A stretch of DNA of 64,000 nt from Methylomarinum sp965277025 (GTDB lineage: Bacteria; Pseudomonadota; Gammaproteobacteria; Methylococcales; Methylomonadaceae): assembly GCA_965277025.1 (NCBI GenBank), contig OZ255706.1, forward strand, positions 2,852,001-2,916,000, in the 5' to 3' direction. Shown piece after piece: positions 54,803-63,858 of the stretch. Position numbers and translations under genes: made by a program. Under the pieces are notes generated by a model that was not told where the DNA came from, searched no databases, and worked only from the letters and a program-made list of their open reading frames with translations. The first letter of the stretch is position 1. Every line of letters begins with the position of its first letter.

Positions 54803-55443
54803 AATTTTTCTTCTACGCTAACTTGATTGGTGTTACAGATAAAAGCCATCATTTTATTGTGACCTTTTATGCCTTTTTTAACTTCCACGCCGCTGCTGAC
54901 ATCCAGTGCATAAGGTTTGACCGCACGGATAGCTTCGGCGGCATTGTCCTGATCCAGACCTCCGGCCAGAATCACCGGTAGTTTTAAATCACCTGGGATC
55001 AACCGCCAGTCAAACTGATGCCCACTTCCCCCTTGTACGACCGGATGCCAGGCATCCAGCAATAATGCCGAGGCGTCATAATATTGCTGCTGAATATCAC
55101 GCAAATCAGTGTCAGCCTGCATTCGTATGGCTTTAATATAAGGTTTGCCATAAAGCCTGCAGGCTTCGGCGCTTTCCTGTCCATGAAATTGCAGACAATC
55201 GATAGCAACTTGATCCAGAACTGATTGAATTTGCCTGCTGTCTTCATCCACAAACAATGCCACCACCGTCACAAATGCGGGCAGTGCGCTGACAATTTCT
55301 CTTGCCTGAGCAATACTGACGTTGCGTGGGCTTTGCAGATAAAACACCAGACCAATGGCATCAACACCAGCATGAGCTGCAAAAACAGCATCCTCAGCTT
55401 GCGTGAATCCACAAATTTTTACACGCGTGCGCGTTATGTTCAT
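54799..55443 (-). CDS. trpF: Phosphoribosylanthranilate isomerase
   Basis: A 214-residue TIM barrel for the third step of tryptophan synthesis. RVKICGFTQAEDAVFAAHAG contains the catalytic cysteine, and LQFHGQES, LLDAW and ILAGGLDQDN are family blocks. The C-terminus VSSGVEVKKGIKGHNKM is typical. It heads the trpFBA part of the operon, with a terminator for the preceding gene 15 bp upstream. Confidence 0.96.
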   Translation of the reverse strand: MNITRTRVKICGFTQAEDAVFAAHAGVDAIGLVFYLQSPRNVSIAQAREIVSALPAFVTVVALFVDEDSRQIQSVLDQVAIDCLQFHGQESAEACRLYGKPYIKAIRMQADTDLRDIQQQYYDASALLLDAWHPVVQGGSGHQFDWRLIPGDLKLPVILAGGLDQDNAAEAIRAVKPYALDVSSGVEVKKGIKGHNKMMAFICNTNQVSVEEKL

Positions 55444-55456
55444 CTTGTTAAAATAA

Positions 55457-55482
55457 AAAGGGCTTTCCCTAGAAAGCCCTTT
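55457..55482. terminator. Bidirectional-looking terminator
   Basis: AAAGGGCTTTC-CCTA-GAAAGCCCTTT, a perfect 11-bp stem beside A-rich and T-rich flanks. It separates trpF from the upstream small membrane protein gene and would end that gene's transcript. Confidence 0.8.
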
Positions 55483-55520
55483 GCATCATTTCCTTTCGTC
55501 CAGGGTTGAAACCACTGAAA

Positions 55521-55844
55521 TTATTGAATTTCTTCAGCAATTTTATTGAATGCTTCAATGCGCGCCTTGCCGGTTTTAACCAGATCCATGCCAATCTCAA
55601 TAACCAGATTGACTAACCCGGGTGTTTTATAAACTATCATGCCAAGATAAGCGACCACCGGCACAGCGATGATCGTACCAAACAAACTGCCCAATCCAAT
55701 CAGTCCCAATAATTTGCTTAGCAGAACGACGGCGTCCAATAGCACTAAAATAATGGCGCCAAAATATGCCATTACCATAAATGTGAAAAGCACAAAAACG
55801 ACAAACTGAAACAATCTTACCAAGGCGATATTGACTTTTTTCAT
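55521..55844 (-). CDS. Small membrane protein of unknown function
   Basis: 107 residues with two or three long hydrophobic stretches (LVRLFQFVVFVLFTFMVMAY, ILVLLDAVVLLSKLLGLIGL, TIIAVPVVAYLGMIVY) and a soluble, charged C-terminus (LVKTGKARIEAFNKIAEEIQ). No conserved motif that I know. It has its own terminator. An ISAs1 element sits about 100 bp upstream in the region where its promoter would be. Confidence 0.7.
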   Translation of the reverse strand: MKKVNIALVRLFQFVVFVLFTFMVMAYFGAIILVLLDAVVLLSKLLGLIGLGSLFGTIIAVPVVAYLGMIVYKTPGLVNLVIEIGMDLVKTGKARIEAFNKIAEEIQ

Positions 55845-55943
55845 TGAATTATTTTTCCCGAGTTATTTAAACCTGAATCCTGAATTTAGCCATCTATTAT
55901 AATGGAAATTTCCCCTGAAGGATATACTTCTCCACACATGAGT

Positions 55944-57519
55944 CAGGGCCACGTCATCTAATCCGCTAACCCACTGACAAGCCTGCACTATTGGATAAGT
56001 GCTGGACTTTCACTTCAGATCATGCTTGAATTCAATCACCATGATCGAAGTGGATTTACCATGATCCCTGCCGCTGTCCGATGTCATCGTGCGGCCGATA
56101 CAGCGCCATGAGCGGGCGCGCCACTGGCTGTGCCACCCGATCCCTCATCCCGATTGGAGCACACCGATGCAGAAGATCAATCTGAGCGACCTGGAGATGG
56201 CCCAGTTGCGCGAACAGCTGGGCCGCTTACCCGAACCCCGCGGTGGACGCCGTCAGCTGCACCCCCTGCCGACGGTGCTGACCATCGCCCTGGCGGCCAC
56301 CCTGGCCGGCGCCCGGGGCTATCTGGCCATCAGTGAGTACGCCGCCCGCCTGACCCGGACGCAGCTCAAGCGCCTGCGGGCCTATTTCGATCGCAGACAG
56401 CAACGCTTCGTCGCCCCCTCCGAGCCCACCTTCCGCCGCGTGCTCCAGCAGGTGGAGCCGGTGGCGCTGGAGCAGGCCTTTTCCGCCTGGGTCCAGGCCA
56501 GCGCACCGGCCGACGAACCCCTGGCCATCGACGGCAAGACCCTCAAGGGCGCTCGCCGGGGCGATGGCCGCCAGACGCACCTGCTCGCCGCCCTGTTCCC
56601 TCGGCAGGGCACCGTCCTGGCACAGCGCGCGGTCGAGACCAAGAGTAATGAGATCCCGGCCCTGCGGGAGCTGCTCGATCCCCTCTCCATCGAGGGGCGT
56701 GTGGTCACCGCCGATGCGCTCCACACCCAACGCGAGACCGCCCGCTTCCTGGTCGAGGAAAAGGGCGCGCACTACCTGTTCACGGTCAAGGACAACCAGA
56801 AAACCCTGGCCAACGATCTCAAGGCTTTCGACCGGGAATCCATTCCCCCCTGAGCACACCACGGTGGACAAGGGACACGGTCGGATCGAGCAGCGCACCC
56901 TTCGCACCACCGTTGCGCTCAATGCCTATCTCGATTTCCCCCATGTGGGCCAGGTCTGCCGGATCGAACGCCAGGTCACCGTGTCCAAGACCGGCAGGAC
57001 ACGCACAGAACAGATCTTCTGCATCACTGATCTCACCCCGGAACAGGCCGACCCCGGGCAACTGCTGGCCCTCAACCGGGGGCACTGGAGTATTGAGAAC
57101 CGCCTCCATTGGGTCCGCGATGTCACGTTCGACGAGGACCGCTGCCAGGTTCGAAAGGGCCATGGCCCCCAGGTGCTCGCCTGCCTGCGAAACGCCGTCA
57201 TCGGCCTGCTGCGTCGCCTGATCCGTCAGCCGCTGCAATCCATCGCCAGCATGATCCGCCATTTTGCGGCCCATCCTGCGCAGGCGCTCGCTGTCTTCCT
57301 GCGCTGACACGGCCGGCCCAGGTCGTCATCGGGGCCGACGGTGATCGGCCAGGCCCCGGTATGGCCAATGACCATGGCAAACCGCCATTCGGCGGCTTTT
57401 TGCAGCCCAATCGACCGAATATCCCGCTTCAAGCCGGGAAACCTCACTACGCCAAGGCCCTGGATCAGGCTGGTTAAGGTGTGGCTGGGGGGAGAGGCGA
57501 TTTAGATGACGTCGTCCTG
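55944..57519 (+). mobile_element. GC-rich ISAs1-family element
   Basis: About 1576 bp with a perfect 10-bp target duplication ACACATGAGT at 55934-55943 and 57520-57529. Its ends (CAGGGCCACGTCATCT... and the complement of ...AGATGACGTCGTCCTG) are imperfect inverted repeats. GC content is much higher than in surrounding genes, which indicates recent arrival from a GC-rich donor. The 200 bp after the transposase (57308-57519) hold no gene that I can see. Confidence 0.93.
56167..57307 (+). pseudogene. ISAs1-family transposase, frameshifted (GC-rich copy)
   Basis: The first frame (56167-56853) contains the N-terminal DDE_Tnp_1-associated region, LAIDGKTLKGAR and DALHTQRETARFL. The second frame, open to 57307, contains DKGHGRIEQRTLR, RGHWSIENRLHWVRDVTFDED and the C-terminal helix. 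One extra C in the C6 run at 56845-56850 separates them; with five C residues the protein would continue ...S-I-P-P-E-H-T-T-V-D. The pattern is the same as in the other ISAs1 copy but at a different site. Confidence 0.9.
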
Positions 57520-57581
57520 ACACATGAGTTTTTAGCGTTCTTACAGCCCCTTTTGCCGATGGCTGTGTAGAAAAAACCTTG

Positions 57582-58310
57582 CTATTCAACATCATCCCTT
57601 TCTTCCAGAGCTTTGATCCGGTCTCTTTCCTCCCGTTCAGGATCAAGAAAAAACGAATGTAATACCGCCCCGGCCAAAAAACCGCCCAAATGCGCCCATA
57701 ATGCCTCATGCACTACCGTTCCTGAAAAAACCACCGCCGTAGTGGCTTTTTGTAGCTGCAGAATGATCCAGAATCCTAAAAAAGCGATAGCAGGTATTTC
57801 AAACAACAACGGAAAAAACAAAATTGGAATAACAATCACAACCCGCGAAAATGGAAACAGGTAAAAATAAGCACCCAGTACGCCTGCAATCGCTCCTGAC
57901 GCCCCGACAACCGGGTAAATCATGTTTGGGTCATACCAATATTGAATATACGTTGCGATTAATCCACATAAGATATAAAAAACAAAAAAACGCACATGCC
58001 CCATCGCCGCTTCGACATTATCGGCAAAAATCCACAGAAACAGCATATTGGCAATCAAATGCATCCAGCCACCATGCAAAAACAGACTGGTTAAAAAAGA
58101 CAAATAGCCATCCGGCTGCAGGCCAAAACTCAACGCCCAATAAGGATTGGAATATCGAACCGGCACCATACCATATTGATAAATAAAATAACGCTGCCAG
58201 CCTGGTGGCAAAAACTGCATCCAGACAAACACCAGTACACAAACAGCCATAATGGCCCAGGTTACATAAGGGGGAATACTACAAGGCGCGGTATCTCGGA
58301 TAGGAATCAT
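57582..58310 (-). CDS. Rhomboid-family intramembrane serine protease
   Basis: About 242 residues from the Met at 58310; the frame opens further upstream without support. Seven transmembrane segments are likely. The catalytic serine is in VVGASGAIAGVLGAYF, and a histidine in WAHLGGFLAG is placed as in rhomboid proteases. The HGGWMHLIANMLFLWIF block near the N-terminus is diagnostic. It cleaves other membrane proteins; the substrate is unknown. A C-terminal charged tail (DPEREERDRIKALEERDDVE) is unusual but not alarming. Confidence 0.9.
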   Translation of the reverse strand: MIPIRDTAPCSIPPYVTWAIMAVCVLVFVWMQFLPPGWQRYFIYQYGMVPVRYSNPYWALSFGLQPDGYLSFLTSLFLHGGWMHLIANMLFLWIFADNVEAAMGHVRFFVFYILCGLIATYIQYWYDPNMIYPVVGASGAIAGVLGAYFYLFPFSRVVIVIPILFFPLLFEIPAIAFLGFWIILQLQKATTAVVFSGTVVHEALWAHLGGFLAGAVLHSFFLDPEREERDRIKALEERDDVE

Positions 58311-58736
58311 ATATTTATATGGATAAGTGGATTTACATTTTGTCTTCTCTGGCCAGTATATGTTCCCGCTGCCAGTTTGAAAAGTTTTCCGCAACTATTT
58401 AGGGAAGCGCTGACAAATCACCGCTTCCCACGACACCATAACTATCCACACATATTTTTCATCGCGGCCAAGCTCCTGCTTCACAAAAATCCAGCTCCCA
58501 AACCAAAACCTTGGAAAACTCTATCCAGCCAGCTTGATCCTGCTTTGTTGAAGTGGAGCTTCTGGATCGGGGATCCCAAGCGGGAGTTTGGGAACCAGCA
58601 AAATAAATATGCCACGACACACCCCCTGTGTCCAAAGGAATCGCGAATAAATCAGCGATGCCGTGACAAGCCACAATGTTTTGCACCTTTCCACAAAACA
58701 CACTAAAATAAGAACAAAAGGAGAACATAAAAACTG
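58311..58736. other. 426-bp gap with a hairpin and a REP-like unit
   Basis: No gene seen. A perfect GGGAAGCG / CGCTTCCC stem (58402-58409 and 58422-58429) has a 12-base loop. A REP-like unit of the AAGC type is at 58572-58596 (GATCCCAAGCGGGAGTTTGG then GAACC). I looked for a LexA box ahead of umuD in the last 100 bp and did not see a CTG-N10-CAG match. Confidence 0.6.
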
Positions 58737-59168
58737 ATGACCTGCCTTGCTTCTGTATTTAAACCTGCTCCCTCCCCTTGTCGCTGCTTGTTACCTTTGT
58801 TTACCGGCAAGGTGGCGGCAGGCTTCCCGTCACCCGCCGATGATTATGTCGAAAAAAGTCTGGATTTAAATGAACTTTTAATACAGAAACCGGCTGCGAC
58901 GTTTTTTGTTCGCGCCGAAGGTGAATCCATGTTGGGCGCAGACATTCATCCCAATGATATTCTGGTGGTAGACCGCTCCATCGAGCCTGTATCCGGCAAA
59001 ATCGTCATCTGCGCATTGAATGGCGAATTGACGGTAAAACGCTTGATCCGCAAAAACAATCAATGGCTGTTGAAATCCGAAAACCCGGACTACCCGAATA
59101 TCCCCTTACATGAGGATCTGGATATGGTTATCTGGGGCGTGGTCACCAGTGTCATTCACGCCGTATAA
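58737..59168 (+). CDS. umuD: UmuD-family SOS mutagenesis protease
   Basis: A 143-residue LexA-like serine/lysine protease. Self-cleavage should fall at Ala28-Gly29 (VAA|GFPSPA). The catalytic Ser64 is in EGESMLGADI and Lys101 in LTVKRLIRK. After cleavage, UmuD' would join UmuC to form the error-prone DNA polymerase V. The umuD stop overlaps the umuC ATG by one base. Its N-terminus (MTCLASVFKPAPSP) is longer than the usual leader but plausible. Confidence 0.94.
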   Translation: MTCLASVFKPAPSPCRCLLPLFTGKVAAGFPSPADDYVEKSLDLNELLIQKPAATFFVRAEGESMLGADIHPNDILVVDRSIEPVSGKIVICALNGELTVKRLIRKNNQWLLKSENPDYPNIPLHEDLDMVIWGVVTSVIHAV

Positions 59169-60451
59169 TGCAAGCGCTGCTCGCCCTGGTCGATTGCAAT
59201 AATTTCTACGTCTCCTGCGAGCGGGTTTTCAGGCCGGATCTAATCGGCAAACCAGTGGCCGTGCTCAGCAACAATGATGGCTGTATCGTTGCCCGCAGCC
59301 AGGAAGTAAAAAACCTGGGCATAAAAATGGCGGTACAGCTGTATCAGGTGCAAAACCTGATCCGTCAACATCATGTGCGCTTATTTTCTTCCAATTACAC
59401 TCTGTATGCCGATATGTCGAACCGGGTGATGTCAATTTTGCAGGAATTCACCCCCAGTCTGGAGATATATTCCATCGATGAAGCATTTATGGATCTGACC
59501 GGGATCGTCACTTGTCAAAAAAACGCCATCGCTTATGGCCAAACAATCCGCCAGCAGGTCTTCCGGCAAACCGGCATCCCCGTGTGTGTCGGCATGGGAC
59601 CGACCAAGACGCTGGCGAAACTTGCCAACCATGCCGCCAAAAAATGGAAAAAAACAGGCGGCGTAGTTGATTTATCCGATTCTGTCCGGCGTGGCGCACT
59701 GATGCGCTGCATTCCCGTCAATGAAGTCTGGGGAGTAGGCTCCAGAACAGCCAGAAAATTAGCTCCTCTGGGTATCGAATCCGCCTGGGATTTGGCCAGA
59801 CAACCTGTCGGGCGCATTCAAAAACATTTCAACATTGTACTGGCCAGAACCGTCATGGAACTCAATGGTATCCCCTGCCTGTCATTAGACGAAATAACAC
59901 CGGACAAACAGCAAATTGTCTGCTCCCGCAGTTTCAGCCGACGGCTGACGCAATGCCATGAACTCCGCGCGGCGCTATCGGAATTTTGCAGCCGCGCCGC
60001 GGAAAAACTCAGAAAACAGCACTCTGTAGCCGCCCGTTTGACAATATTTATCCACACCAACCCGTTCAATCCACAGGAGCCACAATATCAGCGTAGCGCC
60101 AGCCTTGAAATACAGCCTGCAACCCAGGACACCCGCCTGCTCATCAGCAAGGCGAACACCCTGCTCAAAGCCATTTACAAACCGGATTACAAATATCATA
60201 AATGCGGCGTGCAACTCAGCCAGATAGTACCGGAATCACGCTTTGAGCAAATCGATTTATTTGAGATTAATAGCGATGCACGTCACGATAGCCACGATTT
60301 AATGCACCTTGTTGACCAAATCAACCACCGCTATCCAAAAGGCATTGCGCTGGCAACGACAAAACTTACCCGGAACTGGTGGCCAAAAACAGAAAGACTG
60401 TCTTCTCGATACACCACAAATTGGCGGGAACTGGCGATCGTCAAATGCTGA
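59168..60451 (+). CDS. umuC: Translesion DNA polymerase V subunit UmuC
   Basis: 427 residues of the Y-family. The catalytic palm is clear (LALVDCNNFYVSCERVFRPD, then FSSNYTLYADMSNRVMSIL and EIYSIDEAFMDLTG with the acidic triad), and the little finger contains CSRSFSRRLT. The C-terminus ends with PKTERLSSRYTTNWRELAIV. It copies past damaged DNA during the SOS response. The pair is intact; induction by LexA could not be confirmed from the upstream sequence. Confidence 0.95.
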   Translation: MQALLALVDCNNFYVSCERVFRPDLIGKPVAVLSNNDGCIVARSQEVKNLGIKMAVQLYQVQNLIRQHHVRLFSSNYTLYADMSNRVMSILQEFTPSLEIYSIDEAFMDLTGIVTCQKNAIAYGQTIRQQVFRQTGIPVCVGMGPTKTLAKLANHAAKKWKKTGGVVDLSDSVRRGALMRCIPVNEVWGVGSRTARKLAPLGIESAWDLARQPVGRIQKHFNIVLARTVMELNGIPCLSLDEITPDKQQIVCSRSFSRRLTQCHELRAALSEFCSRAAEKLRKQHSVAARLTIFIHTNPFNPQEPQYQRSASLEIQPATQDTRLLISKANTLLKAIYKPDYKYHKCGVQLSQIVPESRFEQIDLFEINSDARHDSHDLMHLVDQINHRYPKGIALATTKLTRNWWPKTERLSSRYTTNWRELAIVKC

Positions 60452-60660
60452 AACATCGGCCGCTGACCTGGGAAATTGACGTTAAAGCAAAACACTGCCC
60501 CGGAAATGAGTGGTCAATCTGCACCGCCTGGAGTGACCAAGGCAAACAAAAAGTCTCCGATTGTTTCCCTGCTGGATTTCCAGCTATTTGAAAACGATGA
60601 AAAAAAACAAAGGTGTTAGTCCGCTGCTTGCCATTCAATTAGCTTTGGTAGGGCGGGCGT

Positions 60661-60858
60661 CTAGTTTTGGGGTGAGTAGTTACCTTCTGCCAATCGTTTT
60701 TTCCGTTCAGCTATGCGCCTTTTATCAGGATCAAGGGGGGCTTGATCACTACAAGAATACCGGTTCTTTTCACCAAGTACTGTCATAGCATTCATGTACT
60801 CTTTTGCGGGACTTAAACTGTCTTTACTGAATTGGAAATTTCCAGCAACAATATACAT
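60661..60858 (-). CDS. Small hypothetical protein
   Basis: 65 residues (MYIVAGNFQFSKDSLSPAKE, then a Lys/Arg-rich end RRIAERKKRLAEGNYSPQ). The ATG shares one base with the stop of the GGDEF fragment and has GGAGAGA just upstream, so translation after the GGDEF gene is plausible. No family recognised. The last part could be a remnant of a larger protein. Confidence 0.35.
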   Translation of the reverse strand: MYIVAGNFQFSKDSLSPAKEYMNAMTVLGEKNRYSCSDQAPLDPDKRRIAERKKRLAEGNYSPQN

Positions 60859-61307
60859 TATTTCTCTCCATATATTGTTACCCTATTCTTTCCTTTATTC
60901 TTTGCTGCATAAAGTGCTTTATCCGCCATGCGTATAAGCTCATCAGAATCTAGTGTATTTGTTGGAAATAAAGCAATACCCACACTTGCTCCTACCATGA
61001 CTTCAGCTCCATCAACTCGAATAGGGTTCTGAATTAATTGCACCGCTCTTTTCATAGGTTTATATGCCAAATTAGGTGCAGAAATAGAATCTAAAATGAT
61101 TGCAAACTCATCCCCACCAAGCCGTGCAACTGTATCTACTTCACGAACTACAGACAACAGTCGTTTCGATACTTCTTTTAGGACCAAGTCTCCTGCAGGA
61201 TGGCCATAAATATCATTAACATGTTTAAAATTATCAAGATCAAGTAGAGCAAGGCCAACAATACTATTAAACCTCTTAACATGAAATGATCCATATCGAA
61301 TGCGCAA
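60858..61307 (-). pseudogene. GGDEF-domain fragment
   Basis: About 149 codons of a diguanylate cyclase domain: VGLALLDLDNFKHVNDIYGH, VARLGGDEFAIIL with the signature GGDEF, and ADKALYAAKNKGKNRVTIYG. The start of the domain (the LTGLPNR block) and any sensor domain are absent. The gap between its 5' end and the IS110 stop is only about 55 bp, so the element's insertion probably removed the front. It may lack activity. No second half was found on the far side of IS110. Confidence 0.75.
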
Positions 61308-61361
61308 GGAGTTCTCAGCCGTGAAAAGGCTGCTTATCCATATTCAATGAAGTAAGCTGGC

Positions 61362-62582
61362 TTAACCCGGTTGTGTTATATAACCGAATTTTATCAGCGC
61401 TCTGATCCAGCGTGGTGCATTGCGTTTGACAGCCATTTCTTCGTAGTCGATGGTCGAATCCCGGAAATACTCGCCGCGACTAATCATGAAGTAACATGTC
61501 CGCAAAAGTTTGTGAGCCAGCGCAATGATGGCGCGTTGGTGACCTCGCCTAATCGCCAGTGATGTATATTTTGCCTGGAAAACCGATCGGGTTCGGCTGG
61601 CGGCATGGGCGCATTCGCAAAGCAGGCGACGCACATATGGGTTTCCTTTTCGCGTTCGTCCTGATTTGCGTTTGCCGGCAGACTCGTTGTTGCCGGGGCA
61701 TATGCCCACCCATGACGCCAGCCGATCCGCACTGCCAAAGACAGTCATATCCGTTCCGATCTCAACAAGTAGCATGGCTGCTCCAATCAAATCAACACCG
61801 GGAATAGTCTGGAGCAATTGCAAAACCGTTTTCTCCTTCTCCAGTCCGGCCAGCAGTTGTGCATCGAATCTGGCTATGCGTGCTTCCAAATCCTGAATAT
61901 GCTGCATCAGTTCATTCAGTACGAAGCGATGGTGCTCGCTCAACTCACCTTGCAGCGCCTCCAGTATATCGGCGCGCGGCGCTTTGAGACGATTGCTGGC
62001 CAGCTTCAACACATCATGCGCAGGCTGTCCTTCAATCAGCGCGTTAACCATGGCGCGCGCGGATTGCCCATGTACATCGCTGACCACCACGCCAAGCCGG
62101 ATGCCGCCGTCGGTTAATACCTTGTGCAGTCTGTTCTTCTCAGCAGACAGCATCGACACCAACTTCTGTCGTTGACGTGAAATCAGGCGTAACTGCCGCA
62201 TCTTTTCCGGTGGCACGAATGAACCGCGCAGCAGTCCGGCACGGGAAAGCATCGCCAGCCATTGCGCGTCGCCGATGTCCGTCTTGCGTCCCGGCACATT
62301 CTTCACATGCCGGGCATTGACGACCCTGGCGTAAATACCCACATGTTCCAAAGCTGCATATGGGCTTTTCCAGTAGATGCCGGTGCTTTCCATCACCACC
62401 TCATCCGGTGCGACAGACTGCACCCAATCGGCTAATGCACGTCGATCACGTTTGAATGCGCCAAACTGCCGATGCTCTGTCTGAATACCACCATCGGCCT
62501 GTTCAACCATGGCGCAGGCGGTAATCTGCTTTTGGTGAACATCCAACCCGATGACTCGCTTGTGTATTGCAGTGAGTTCCAT
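61362..62582 (-). CDS. IS110-family transposase
   Basis: 406 residues of the RuvC-like DEDD recombinase family. Catalytic acids lie in VIGLDVHQKQIT (Asp), VVMESTGIYWKS (Glu) and GRKTDIGDAQWLA (two Asp). The C-terminal Tnp_20 domain (TIPGVDLIGAAMLLVEIG) carries the serine-containing block PGNNESAGKRKSGRTRKGN. The ATG has AGGAGG upstream. The frame is whole. IS110 elements have no classical terminal repeats, so the ends are uncertain. Confidence 0.92.
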   Translation of the reverse strand: MELTAIHKRVIGLDVHQKQITACAMVEQADGGIQTEHRQFGAFKRDRRALADWVQSVAPDEVVMESTGIYWKSPYAALEHVGIYARVVNARHVKNVPGRKTDIGDAQWLAMLSRAGLLRGSFVPPEKMRQLRLISRQRQKLVSMLSAEKNRLHKVLTDGGIRLGVVVSDVHGQSARAMVNALIEGQPAHDVLKLASNRLKAPRADILEALQGELSEHHRFVLNELMQHIQDLEARIARFDAQLLAGLEKEKTVLQLLQTIPGVDLIGAAMLLVEIGTDMTVFGSADRLASWVGICPGNNESAGKRKSGRTRKGNPYVRRLLCECAHAASRTRSVFQAKYTSLAIRRGHQRAIIALAHKLLRTCYFMISRGEYFRDSTIDYEEMAVKRNAPRWIRALIKFGYITQPG

Positions 62583-62760
62583 TTTTTCCTCCTTTACTCT
62601 ATGATTGAGCCTGGAAGGTGGCGGTTGCCTGGATGATCTGCCTGAGGGCGATGTAAATCGTCAACGGCCCTTTTAACATTCGCTCTTAAAGAAGCAATCC
62701 GGGGTTCGAGTCATCCATGGCAGGCTACGTTAGCAGTCGGGCTCTAAGGCTCCAAAGTAA
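62583..62760 (-). ncRNA. Candidate bridge RNA region of the IS110 element
   Basis: About 180 bp of non-coding DNA upstream of the transposase start. In the IS110 group this is where the bridge RNA, which pairs with donor and target DNA, is encoded. I see no reading frame and several short stems (around GGCAGATCATCC and GCCACC/GGTGGC), but I could not derive the two loops. The call rests on position in the family. Confidence 0.3.
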
Positions 62761-62809
62761 AGCGCAGTCTTTAACCGCCATCTTCCACAAGGAACTCTAC
62801 AACATTTCA

Positions 62810-63109
62810 TCATGCGGGGTGGCAATTCTTGCGATGATCGTTAGAGGTTATGATACAGCTCTTAATTTCTTTATCCCTCTGAATATAGGCTTTCCATAGA
62901 AAAGCACACCCCCATGAAGATAATATCAGGGTTATAAAGGTAAGTGAATCATCTGATGAAAGCCACCAGATAAACAACAAACCAAATAAGGCAAACACGA
63001 ACAAATCGCCGTCACTTTTATTTATCTTGTAGATAGAATGGGAAAAGCTTTTTCCTGATATTTTGTTTAAACATATTATTAGAAATATAAATAGAGAGTG
63101 CATTAGCAT
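62810..63109 (-). CDS. Hypothetical membrane protein
   Basis: 99 residues with two or three hydrophobic stretches (MLMHSLFIFLIICLNKI, GDLFVFALFGLLFIWWL, LTFITLILSSWGCAFLW) and a basic end. No family recognised. It lies between the IS110 element and an IS4 fragment, in an AT-rich patch, and may be part of an older gene. Confidence 0.45.
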   Translation of the reverse strand: MLMHSLFIFLIICLNKISGKSFSHSIYKINKSDGDLFVFALFGLLFIWWLSSDDSLTFITLILSSWGCAFLWKAYIQRDKEIKSCIITSNDHRKNCHPA

Positions 63110-63196
63110 CCCTAAACTAGTCAGACAGAAAATGAAGAATAAATAAACCCCTCCAAAGGATATTGCAAAAAATCTCTGTACATGACAAAAATTAAC

Positions 63197-63498
63197 TTAT
63201 GACAAATGAGTCTCATGTATTCCAGTGACAAAAGGTATGGGTTGCAAAAGAGCAATCACTTTTCTAATCATCCTTTTTGATTGAGATAAGACATTAAACA
63301 ACGTTGAGCGGATACAATCTAATCCATATCGAAACAGGCTTTGCGCGAGCCGCTGATGTGTTTTGGTTTTTATTGGTAACTCGCAATCATGTTTCCATTC
63401 GCCTGCTTTATGTGACCAACAGAAAGCAATAACGGGAAGTACTAACAATTTTTTGATCCGAAGATAACCGACTACACGCGTTTCCTCAAGTTTGAATC
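63197..63498 (-). pseudogene. C-terminal fragment of an IS4-family transposase
   Basis: About 100 codons: FKLEETRVVGYLRIKKLLVL, then AFCWSHKAGEWKH, LPIKTKTHQRLAQSLFRYGLD and an Arg/Lys-rich end. This matches the common end of IS4 transposases (lalAFcW...G.w.....KikkhgR...s.FR.GLD). It is cut off at its upstream edge by the IS3 copy at 63499, so the rest of the gene is lost or lies beyond the window. Confidence 0.75.
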
Positions 63499-63564
63499 CT
63501 ATAGTGGACCCCGTAATCCGGACAATAGTTTAAACTATGACTATTGAAAAAAGAGGTACAAAAA

Positions 63565-63858
63565 ATGAGCGAAAAAAAACGGAAAACCTTTAGCGGGGCG
63601 CAAAAGGCCAAAATCGCGCTGGAAGCGGTTAAGAACATCAAAACGATCAATGAGATTGCTCAAGAGAATGAAGTCCATCCATCTCAGGTAAGCCAATGGA
63701 AAAAGGAACTGTTGGCCAATGCGGGAAGCCTGTTTGAAGGCAAACGCGGGCCGAAAGCGGTGAAGGCGCAAGACAATCCGGACCGTCTGTACGCCAAAAT
63801 CGGGCAGTTGAATATGGAACTGGATTGGCTTAAAAAAAAGTCCGGGATCAGCCTATGA
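63565..63858 (+). CDS. IS3-family transposase OrfA, copy 2
   Basis: 97 residues identical to the OrfA at 27917-28210: HTH segment NEIAQENEVHPSQVSQWKKE and leucine-rich C-terminus. The A8 run and the overlapping orfB ATG are the same. Confidence 0.9.
   Translation: MSEKKRKTFSGAQKAKIALEAVKNIKTINEIAQENEVHPSQVSQWKKELLANAGSLFEGKRGPKAVKAQDNPDRLYAKIGQLNMELDWLKKKSGISL

Noticed and set aside
56227..56922. Long minus-strand frames within the GC-rich ISAs1 element
   Set aside because: High GC makes long frames by chance on both strands; the plus frames match the transposase.
58640..58736. Possible LexA box before umuD
   Set aside because: No CTG-N10-CAG sequence could be found in the last 100 bp, so SOS control is not claimed.
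60445..60591. A 48-codon frame overlapping the end of umuC
   Set aside because: No ribosome site beyond chance, no family features and a Cys/Trp-rich composition typical of chance frames.
62690..62730. A GGTTCGAGTC stretch resembling a tRNA T-loop
   Set aside because: The flanking bases do not form a T-stem and no anticodon or acceptor arms could be built.
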